Made by a program: the position numbers and the translations under genes
Origin: Taxillus chinensis
Lineage: Eukaryota > Streptophyta > Magnoliopsida > Santalales > Loranthaceae
Assembly: GCA_023512835.1 (NCBI GenBank)
Contig: CM042088.1
Span: 41,371,524-41,435,523, forward strand
Reading direction: 5' to 3'
Length of the DNA stretch: 64,000 nucleotides
Part shown: positions 22,480 through 32,104 of the stretch, piece after piece
Position numbering within the stretch: the stretch's first letter is position 1
How the letters are laid out: the number at the start of each line of letters is the position of its first letter
Notes under the pieces: generated by a model
What the model saw: only the letters and a program-made list of their open reading frames with translations
What the model was told of the DNA's origin: nothing
Databases searched by the model: none

Positions 22480-23480
22480 TCTTATTTAGCCTACAGAGGA
22501 AGAACTGACTATGTTGAAAGGCACTGAGGCTGAAATTGAAAAAGAAGATGTTGAAACAGCTGCAGGAGCAGAAGCAGGAGAGGCTGCTTCTGCAGGTTCA
22601 GATGATTGGGATAGATTCATGCCTAGTCCTAATCCACCTTTAGAGGGTACAAACTCAACTGCTGCTGAACTACATGTACAAGAAGCTATCTCTGTTGGTG
22701 ATGTACAACACACTGTTGAGCACATAGAGGTTGAACCAGCTCAACAGGAACAAGATGAAAAGGGCACTGAGGAAGATCAGATGGATGTTGGTGCATCCAG
22801 TGCCCATGTTTATGAAAACGTTGTTGAAGAAACTCAGAGAGCAGGAAAACCATGACACTTATCTTTCTGAATCTATGATTTCAAAGATGATAGAATAGTA
22901 TCTGGATCATGAAACTGCTTTTCAAGCATGAAAACAGATATGAAAGAAGATATTTCATGAAACTGCTTGAGGGACCTTGCAACAAATAGGAGAGAAGTTG
23001 TAAATGATCAAGGATGATAGTGGAAAAGTACTTGATGGTGTTGCCGGGAAGGTTGTTGATCTGAACATCAATTTGAATCAAATGGATCATAACCTTTAAT
23101 TAATTAAGATTGCTTCTTCCACTGCTCAATCCAAAGTTGATTTGAAAATCAACACTTCGGAGGAGATATTGTCAACCTTGAAAGGAAAAGTAAAAGATCT
23201 AAAAATAAACATGTTCAAGTTGGATGTGTTGTTTATCATATTGAAGCAAGTACGGAAAGATATCAAGGGTTAAGACTCCTCCTCCTTCGGAGCCTGTTCC
23301 ACAAGCTCAGACCATACCAACTCAGGGGGAGGGCGGTCCTTGAACACAAGCTCAGTACCTCAACAAACTACTGAGGTTGATAAGAAAATTACTGATAACG
23401 GTAAGAGGAATATGGAGACAGCCGAACGTGTATATGTGAGGAAGCAGAAGCCTTCATCATCTGAAAGTGTTGAGGAACTT
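22480..23480 (+). pseudogene. Degenerate TE-associated ORF rich in acidic residues
   Basis: An open stretch (22511-22855) is rich in E, A, Q and V (VETAAGAEAGEAASAG). After stops, it is followed by related low-complexity segments such as PPPSEPVPQAQTIPTQGEGG (about 23277-23335) and TAERVYVRKQKPSSSESVEE (about 23420-23480). Composition and position just upstream of a gypsy pol relic suggest the C-terminal part of a transposon gag-like or accessory protein. I cannot name the family. Confidence 0.35.
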
Positions 23481-23654
23481 TAGTCTGTTAAGGCAAAGTT
23501 CATGTTGGTCCATGTTATTAGGAAAATTGAGAACACTCAATGTCTGACATTGTTGGTTTAGTGAATCCGGTGTCACATGACTGTGTCAGAGTGGATGATT
23601 CCGAGGAAACTGATAGTTCAAGCAGTGGAGGTGATGCTCATTGGAGAGACTAAC

Positions 23655-24240
23655 TTCGAAAAATTATTTAAGGTGAATTATGACACCAGTGGAGCAGGTA
23701 CAGGCGCTATTTTTTCTCTTTAGTGAAGCTAGAAGGAAATGAGCTTCACATGACAAAGAATTTTATGTGGTTGTAAGAGCTTTAAAGACATGAGAGCATT
23801 ATCTCATACCTAAAGAATTTATTCTTTATGCTGATCATTAGACTTTGAAGTATTTTGAGCACTCAAAATCAGATTCGAAGTGATATGTTTGCTAAGTGGT
23901 CAACTTATACAAGTAAATTTTTTTATAAGTTTATTTGTCAGTCAAGGATAGCAGAATAAAGCATGTTGAAGAGTGGTTTTGATGAAGTTACTCAGTGTGG
24001 ATATTGTGGACTTTCAAGTGTTAAAGAATCTATATACAAAAAATTATGCTTTTAATAAAATTTGGGTTAAATGTTTACAACGACAATCTTGTGATGACTT
24101 TTATATTTATGATGGCTTTCTTATGAAAAGTGAGCAATCTTGTATTTCATGTACCTCTATTTGTGAAAAGGTTATTTGAGACTTATATGGTGATGGTCTA
24201 GAAGGACATCTTAAAAGAGATAAGGCCATTGATACTGTAA
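23655..24240 (+). mobile_element. Ty3/gypsy RNase H and integrase N-terminal relic
   Basis: Frames interrupted by stops and shifts encode, in order: FKVNYDTSGAGTGAIF, DKEFYVVVRALKT, EHYLIPKEFILYADH, TLKYF (the family's RNase H, consensus YDQEL...H.LxPxEFxLxTDHxSLK). Next come AKWSTYTSKFFYKFICQSRI, then KIWVKCLQRQ...YDGFLMK...CISCTSICEKVI and DLYGDGLEGHLKRDKAI (integrase zinc-binding region, consensus REKLIxELHGGGLxGHFGRDKT). The order is correct for Ty3/gypsy on the plus strand. Reverse transcriptase upstream and the integrase core downstream are absent. Confidence 0.7.
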
Positions 24241-24650
24241 AGGAGCAATATTATTGATATACATAACACCAAGGGGCCATAAGCTCTAGGCAAATCACTA
24301 CAATCCAACCTCATATCTATACTTGAGAGATTAGGATATCCTTTGAGGATGAGTTCTTTGCAAGTGATGGTGAATGATGGAGTCCATATACCAACCACGA
24401 CGAAGAGAGAAGCATGAATAAGGCTTTTCTTTTATTTACTTTAATTAATTTATTAGCTAGTTTTATTTTATTTTCTTAAATTAATTTAATTAAATATTCA
24501 ATGTCTTCGCCCATTGTTTTCTTTTTATTTGCTAAACTAATTAAATGTTATGATGGGGTTTCCATTTAGTTTTTATTGTTTTAATTACTATTGTAATCCT
24601 CAAAGAGACTATAAATAGACTATCAGACTTATTGTAATATCAATATATTA

Positions 24651-24687
24651 TTTCATATTGTCATTGAAATAATATGACAATATGAAA
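24651..24687. repeat. 14-bp perfect inverted repeat
   Basis: The arms TTTCATATTGTCAT (24651-24664) and ATGACAATATGAAA (24674-24687) flank a 9-base loop. The right arm with its preceding bases (24663-24687) is also copied directly at 24693-24717. Confidence 0.85.
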
Positions 24688-24714
24688 CTAATATTGAAAT
24701 AATATGACAATATG

Positions 24715-24756
24715 AAAGCTCAATGACAATATTATTAAATATTGTCATTGAGCTTT
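24715..24756. repeat. 19-bp perfect hairpin with 4-base loop
   Basis: The left arm 24715-24733 (AAAGCTCAATGACAATATT) and right arm 24738-24756 are exact reverse complements around ATTA. It shares the ATGACAATAT core with the neighbouring hairpin. Confidence 0.88.
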
Positions 24757-24799
24757 TACAACATTTTAATCAAATCTCTTGGATTAAAGGTAAATTTCT

Positions 24800-25800
24800 C
24801 TTAAGTGTGTTTCTCTTGCATAACCAAAGCTTTATGCAATTTCAATGGGCTAAGTATGGTTGAACACTACAAAGCTACATCAAAACTCACACAAAGGTTT
24901 GAGCTCATTTCTATTTTTATTCTATTAGTGATGATAGAAAGAAGAATGGGTGAAGACACTATTGAGGGGTGACTTTTGATGTGATATTTAATAAATCAAA
25001 TTATGTATTTTAATTTATTTTTCATACATTTGGTATTCAAATATTAGTTTTTGTTATTAAATTTCATATTGAGATATATATTAGGAAGATGATGTGTAAT
25101 TGCTCTTTTATTATACAATTCGCAGCAAACAAACATTTAACATTTTTGATTGAAAATGAGACAAGTTACAATCACGTTAATTGAGGGTATAGCCATATAA
25201 TTGTGCTATGCGGCAACTATTTTATTGTACAATTCACTATAAAAATAATAATCAACCTTTTTGATCGAAAATGAGACAAGCATTATGCTTATATGATGGT
25301 ATAGCCAAAGAATCATGCTATAGAGCAGCCAAAAATAATGACCATTGTTTAACCATGGGCACTCAATAACAAAAGCATAAAACATGAACATTTTCGGTCG
25401 GTCCCTATAGCAAAATTCTAATTTTCTTGATTATGATTGGTTGGTTTGTTTTTTAATTTATTAATGGTTGTTAATTGACAATCTTCAAATACATAATTAT
25501 TTGGATATTGTAGCTCTATTCCACCCTTTTGAATTAGAGAGCATTCATTATCCTAACAAGTCTCACTAAGTCACAATTCATTTTATTTGCAACCTAAAGG
25601 AGTAAACTCGTTACAGATTACAAATAATAATTTACATAAGAATCACAACAAATCCACCTTTCGCTAACAAACCCAAGACCATTTGTCTTAAAAACACAAT
25701 TTAATGACGCATGCGTCTAGTATTTTTTCTTTTATTTACTTACATGAATTCAGACTTATTTACCGTTATTTTCAAATATTAAAATACTATTTTTAGTTGC
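24800..25800. other. AT-rich intergenic sequence
   Basis: A diverged direct repeat is visible: ACAATTCGCAGCAAACAAACA...TTTTTGATTGAAAATGAGACAAG (about 25118-25165) and ACAATTCACTATAAAAATAA...TTTTTGATCGAAAATGAGACAAG (about 25228-25280). No gene is recognised. Confidence 0.45.
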
Positions 25801-25804
25801 ATGA

Positions 25805-25990
25805 TTGACAATCTAAGCAACAATCCCAGTCCTCTGGCACACAGGACATACATTCTTCTCCATCAACCACTTCTTTATGCAGTAGGCATGAATTGATAGT
25901 TGTGCTTGCACTGTAGAACCGCAATGGCCTACTCAACCTCAATGGGGTCCGTCCTGGCATAGACGGTTGGAGAGGAACAAGAGTGGGAAG
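25805..25990 (-). pseudogene. RING-H2 finger fragment (E3 ligase relic)
   Basis: Minus strand near 25930-25905 reads AVLQCKHNYQ. After a frameshift it continues at about 25885-25818 as YCIKKWLMEKNVCPVCQRTG, the second half of a RING-H2 finger (consensus LPCxHxYHxxCIxxWLxxxxxCPVC). Upstream in the first frame, RTDPIEVE is followed by a stop. The frameshift and stop, plus lack of any longer frame, mark it as a broken copy about 500 bp from the OBGC start. Confidence 0.6.
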
Positions 25991-26466
25991 ACTGTGGTGG
26001 GTGCTTTCTTGTTGCTAATCTAATACCAGCTAGGGAAGCAACTCAAAAAAGTGCATTGTACGAACCAATGTGAAATCTAGAAATCCAAAACCAAAAACCA
26101 CTCATCTATTTCATGAATCAGTTGAAAACATTAAGCATTGCTGAATTATGGACCACACATTCAAACATTCCTTTTGTTTTCCCAATCCCAAACCAGCTAT
26201 GCTATGCTATGCTATCTATGCAGATTTAAATCAAACACGAGTTACTACAAAATGTACCCACCAGACCAGACAATGGTCAATGGAATCAAACGGAAAGAGG
26301 GATCGATCCAAGTCGGAAGTTATAACGTTTATACGCAGAAAAGAAATTAATAATTTTTCCTTTTCCAGCTGGCATATTATCATTGGTGGCCAAGAGCGGC
26401 GTGGCGCAGAAAATTTCAACCTCTGCAATCGGCGACCGCGCGACTCGAGGCAGTGTATTCGTTTCC

Positions 26467-29400
26467 ATGGCGTCCTTATCCGCCGCCATTAGCTTCTGTC
26501 CTCAGGCCCTAGCTCGCCCCAAGCGCCACTCCCGAAACCCTAACCCTAACCCTAACCACAGACCGAAGCTCAAATCCCGCTCCTCCGGCCACAAGTTCCG
26601 GCCACCGCCGGACGCCGCCACCACCTACACCCGCCTCCCTCCCCGAAACGACTTCTTCAGCTCCTCCCTCGACCCCTCCCTTCGCGTCTCCGAAGAGGTC
26701 AATCTCTCCGACGCTATTGCCGCGCTTGACCCTCCTCCCGCAGCAATCACCGGTGAGCCCGACCACCACCGCCGCCGAACTGTTGTTGATTCATCGACCA
26801 GCAGCGAAGACGAGGTCGCGGATTATACGGAGGTCGAGGGGTACGAGATTTCTAGGGATGTTTTTGAAGGGAACGCAGAGCTCAATGGGGATGCGGAGGA
26901 GGAGGAAGAAGAGGAAGAATATGGGGCTAAGCAGAAGGAGAAGCGGGTTCCAGCCGTGATGCGGTGCTTCGACCGGACGAAGATCTTTGTGAAGGCCGGT
27001 GACGGTGGGAACGGCGTGGTGGCGTTCCGGCGCGAGAAGTTCGTGCCATTTGGAGGTCCTTCCGGCGGGAATGGAGGGACGGGAGGGAATGTGGTGGCAG
27101 AGGTGGATGGGACCATGAATTCGCTGCTGCCGTTTCGGAAGGGCATTCATTTCCGTGCCGGCAAGGGCGGCAATGGGCATGGGAGGATGCAGAATGGTGC
27201 AAAGGGTGAGGATGTTGTGGTGAAGGTGGCACCGGGGACAGTGATTCGAGCAACCCAGGAGGATGGAACCGTGGGGGGAAGTGGTTTTGGAGTTGCTGCA
27301 TCCCGGGCAGAGGGCATTGTTATTGCCTGGCGGGAGGGGTGGGAAGGGCAATGCATCTTTTAAAACGGGGACAAATAAGGTTCCCAGGATTGCGGAGAAT
27401 GGAGAAGAAGGCCCTGAAATGTCAGTTCAGTTTCAACTCTTTAAGCTCGTGTTTACTGTTTGCTTGCGTGATTTTAGATTCATTTAATTTTGCGAGGCTG
27501 AGAACTTCCAGTGAAACCACCTTTTGTATTGTTTTTATTTCCAGAACATTAGTAACAATTTTAGCACTTTTAGACTGAGATTGAATCTGGCACGCCTTAC
27601 TGTTTTTTTATTTAATTATAATAATGTTAATTAAGCAGATAGTTGGTTCTTTATATGTCCTTTGTCCATCATAACATTTTGAGAAGGTTAATGGTAGTTA
27701 TTTTGTCATATAATGACATATGGTCCTTTCTTCTCATTCCCGTTAAACTGTACCTAATTGTTTTTCCAGAAATTGAAAATCCTGGGAAATCGATATGCTG
27801 TTGGAGCACACTACTTGCATTTCATGTTCAACGCTGGAGGGTTAAGTTTAAAAGAAGAAATAAAATTGAAAATAAGGCATGAATGTTGTACATGCCAATA
27901 TGGTTAAATCTAAATGTTAATGTATCATTTCAAACCTCCAATGTACTTATCAAAAAAAAAAAATTCAAATATCCAATGTACGCTTTCATCAGTCATGCCC
28001 GGAAAGGCTTAAATCATGGTTAGTACTGTATATTATGTGTTTTGTTGAGTTTCCTTTATTTATAACTTGGAAATTTATGGTTAATTTTACAAGTTGCTCT
28101 TAAGCTGTCGCAAATATGTGTGTACGGGTAATCAAATTTAATGATACTGATCTTGTGAAATTTTGACAGCCTGTATCCCTGCTTCCTCTCAACCCGGGGA
28201 AGGGAGGCAGGAAACAATACTAGAGTGCTAAACTTCTTTTTTATGCATTTTCCATGTTCTTCATGTTGGAAATGATGTTCTTGATCAGGTGGTTGGAGTT
28301 GGAGCTGAAGTTGGTGGCAGATGTTGGAATAGTGGGTGCTCCAAATGCAGGGAAAAGCACACTTCTCAGTGTTGTCAGCGCTGCTCAACCAACGATAGCA
28401 AATTACCCATTTACAACATTACTTCCAAATCTTGGTGTTGTATCTTTTGACTACAATTCTACAATGGTTGTAGCAGATTTGCCAGGTTTACTTGAAGGAG
28501 CACACTGGGGCTTTGGTTTAGGGCATGAATTTCTACGGCATACAGAACGTTGTTCTGTACTGGTAAGGATTCTCTACTGATCGTAGCATTTTTTGTACCA
28601 ACAAGGAATCAGGATGAATGATATCATTTACCCTTTTTTCTATATTATATACCCTAGAATCAATGTTTATGGCACGATTTGTAAATAACTAAACATTCCT
28701 GACCTGAGTCAAGCAGAAAGTTTGTTGGTCCCCTAAACATACAATTTTGTATGCTCTTTTCATCTCGTATTTTTCATTTTTATTTTGTTGATGTTATTAT
28801 TATTATTATTATAGACATTCTCTATATGCACTGTTCAATTTATTTAATGATATATTTATTTTGGTGTTTATTTATTTTTTCCAATTTCCAAATGTATACC
28901 CTGCTCTCTTGTAGTTTGAATAAGCTTCTAAGCTCTATCGCACTTTTATAATCAGTGGTGGTTTAGGAAATTTTATGTTGCATGGGCATCTTATGTTCAA
29001 TATATTAGTTTTCGGGAAGTTTATAATCAAAATATTAAATGAGCTTTTTTTTTTGGGCAATGCCTTGTTGCAGGGAAGTTACACATATTCCCAGCACTGA
29101 AGTTATCCCGGACCTCTAAAGATACTATTTTACCATCGAGTACTGACAAAATCTGATAGGTGAAATTGTCCTTTTAGGGGTTGAAATCAAATTTCTTGCA
29201 GGAAACCTATATGCTTCTTAGATTTATCCTTTAAAAGAAAAGGGAAGAACACTATCAATAGTTACCAGTTTTTTAAAAAATCAATGACTGTTGGGCTATT
29301 TATGGGTGTTTTGAGATTGATATGGGGGATAATGGACTTTTCCTATATTCTACTTGTGAATTGCAGCAATTTTTAGGGTGCAATGACCCCCCCCACTCCC

Positions 29401-32104
29401 GTTCATAATTATACTTGAAATCTAATATGTTTCTAGTAATGTATCAATTGCACCCGCGTAGTTCTTCTAATTTTTTAATTTGTAACATTAAAATTTCATT
29501 TATCAGGCTGTATAGTTATAAACTTTATTGTTTGGATGCTTAGGTACATGTCGTTGATGGTTCCACCCTGCATCCAGAATATGAATTTGATGCAGTTCGT
29601 CTTGAGCTGGAACTATTTAATCCTGAACTTGCTGAAAAGCCTTGTGTAATTGCTTTCAATAAAATGGATCTTCCAGAGGCTTGTGAAAAGTGGCTATCGT
29701 TCAAGGAAATGCTACAAGCTCGTGGCATTGTACCACTTTGCATGAGTGCACTTAAGAGGGAGGGTTCTTATGAAGTGATCTCTGCTGCCTATGAGCTTCT
29801 AAAAAAGAAGAAAAAGACCGCTAAGGATTACAAAGGTGAAAAGTTTGCCTTATCTCTTTACTTGAGTTTATTTTAGTGTCTATTTCCTTCCCATACTTTA
29901 ATGTGCACACACATGACACTGGCTGTCGTAAGGTTCTAAGTTTATGTATTCTCTTGTTTATTATATGCAATTGGTCTTAAGCATGACATTCAAGAGGCCC
30001 TTCTTTTACTCTTGTTTAGATTTTTGTTTTAAGCATGACATCGGATGTCTTAAGGTTCTGAGTTTTTGTATCCTTTATCCCTGTTTATAATATGTGTTTG
30101 GTCTTGGCATATGAATCCACTGTTTATTTGTTTGTTTTCTTATTTCTTTTTGACATTCCTGAGGCCCTTCTTTTGCTCCTGCTTTCCACAATGTTGTACT
30201 GCCATCCATGTTGCTATATGGTTCTCTATGCATGTGCCTGTTATACACTTAAGCTTAAGATTTTGTCTGATCTAAATGTATATATTGAAAATTGTATCTA
30301 TATTTTATACTATTATTTCAGGTTGGACGGATCCATTGGATTTGAATCATATTGCTGACATGGTTAATGAACAACGAAAAATTTCCATGAGTGAATTTGA
30401 GATCTTTCATGAAACATCTTCAAATACTTGGCAAGTAACTGGATATGGGCTGGAGCGGTTCGTTCAAATGACAAATTGGAAGTATGTTGATTATTCATTC
30501 CATTTACTTTCATATTATGATTTATGCCTTTTTGTTGATGCATCTTCCACTACCCCATGCTGAATTCGGCAGTCATCTATCACCTTCCAAGATTCAATCT
30601 AATTTTATTATAAAATTCATGGTTCTGATGATGATGCTTAATATTGAAGTTCATTTTATTTTTTAGGACTTTGGGAAAAGCATTTTATGTTTTTGTGTGC
30701 TGTATACAACTCCCAAGAACATGGTAGTAGTGCAAAGGGTAGATTTAGGCCATGCTACGGAATACAATTTCATACAAAAATATAGCTTACTTGAGCTGTC
30801 AGTACTGTCGTGAATTGTGATTAGGCGAGAAAATGCCTGTGAAAGTTGGAGTTCAGTTGGACTCAATGGGAATTTGCTTAAAGTTTCCTTTACCTGGTTC
30901 TTTATGTCTCGTCTGGCTGTTAGCTCTGACACAGAAACGATACCTGGGAGAAAAACAGAGCAAAACTTGCCCTTGGTGCTGCGCAGAAAATATTAATATG
31001 AGGCGTAGTTTGTCATTGTTGCCGTAATGTGTTCAAACTCCAATTCTCTTCTGATTATTGTTCATTATTGCTTGTATTTTATTTGTGGCTTCTTGATGGA
31101 CATTTAATCTTTTTGGTGTTTTGGCGCATCTTGTGCACTGTACTGGCATGTTGCATCTCATCTCATCAGACCCCTAAAGGATTTTACTTGTTTTCTGACA
31201 CAGTTATGAAGACTCTATGAAAAGGTTTGAGCGAGCTTTAGAAGCTTGCGGGGTGAATAAGACTCTCATCAAACGTGGTGTTAAGGAAGGTGACACAGTG
31301 ATTGTTGGAGAGGTATATTTTTACTGCCTTAAATATTCCTCTATTTGCCTCGTAATCCTGTCCTTTATGTGTTGTACTCTTGCATGGATTTTCAATTTTT
31401 TCTTTCTTTGTTAAAAATAATAGACTAGAAAAAAAAACATATACAAAATTGGTGACATGATTAATTTCCAAAGTATCTTTCTTGATGGTCAGATTAAATG
31501 TTTAGTGGAGGCATATCCATCTCGTGCTTTTTATCCGACTAAAGATGGAAGTTGATAGTGGATTATGATAATCAATAAACATAAGGATTCTTCCTGGGTC
31601 AATGCCCGCATGATTAATGGGGTGGATTGTAATTTGTTGGCAATATGTATTGGCTGTTTCAAATTTAGGCTTGGTCCTATTATAGAATCCATTTGTCTTT
31701 CGTTTATGTCCTTCTTACACAGAAAGAAAAAGTTACATTTGTTTGTTATCTCCTTTTAGATATTTAATTTTTGTGTTTACACAAATTTCAAAGGAACGTT
31801 TCCCTAGCCTTTCGACCAAGAGAATCTCTTGACATAATCTCCTCCATCCCCATAATGGTCATGCTTTTAGGCTTTACTGATAATAATTGAAATGGTTTGC
31901 TGATTTTGTATTTGAGAATACAGTTTTTAGAAAAGATTAAAAAAAGCTCGAATATAATCTTGTTGCTTTTTCTAACCATCGATTCTTGTTTATGCCTTCC
32001 AGATTGAAATGGTGTGGCATGATGACCCAAGGGACAGTTCCGATCGATCCAAAGAGAAGAAGCAATATGCAAACTCAATCAGATGGCCTGAGTGGAGTAG
32101 GTAA
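26467..32104 (+). CDS. OBGC: Chloroplast Obg GTPase (OBGC), with a one-base frameshift in exon 1
   Basis: There are six exons: 26467-27420, 28289-28562, 29544-29835, 30322-30481, 31204-31312 and 32003-32104. Ignoring one G, all phases agree and give about 629 aa. The N-terminus is a basic, Ser/Pro-rich transit peptide, followed by an acidic linker. The Obg fold has its glycine-rich repeats ([32 protein letters not shown]). The G domain has GAPNAGKST (G1), NYPFTT (G2), [10 protein letters not shown] (G3), FNKMD (G4) and CMSA (G5). The C-terminal domain ends [17 protein letters not shown] is a stromal GTPase for plastid ribosome assembly and chloroplast development. At 27273-27278 a run of six G shifts the frame; five would restore it. 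Position 3 after GAH is Trp-Gly rather than the usual Arg-Gly. All later exons are intact, so an assembly error or recent mutation is likelier than an old pseudogene. Confidence 0.9.
26535..26557 (+). repeat. Telomere-like CCCTAA array inside the OBGC coding region
   Basis: Three consecutive CCCTAA units preceded by AAA lie within codons for the transit peptide and encode an alternating Asn-Pro run (NPNPNPNH). The start also matches the plant telo-box AAACCCTAA. Confidence 0.8.

Larger units (their letters stand above)
24380..24800 (+). repeat. Possible LTR segment with strong hairpins
   Basis: The segment downstream of the gypsy relic contains CTATAAATAG, typical of a plant LTR TATA region, and then TTGTAATATCAATATATTA. 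A partner LTR was not found. It includes the hairpins listed separately. Confidence 0.35.

Noticed and set aside
22511..22855. Acidic open frame as an independent small gene
   Set aside because: There is no recognisable domain or splice signal, and related degenerate frames follow next to a gypsy relic. It was kept only as a degenerate TE-associated ORF.
26791..27351. Long minus-strand open frames (proline-rich) opposite OBGC exon 1
   Set aside because: They are antisense shadows of GC-rich OBGC codons. The plus strand carries the conserved Obg domain.
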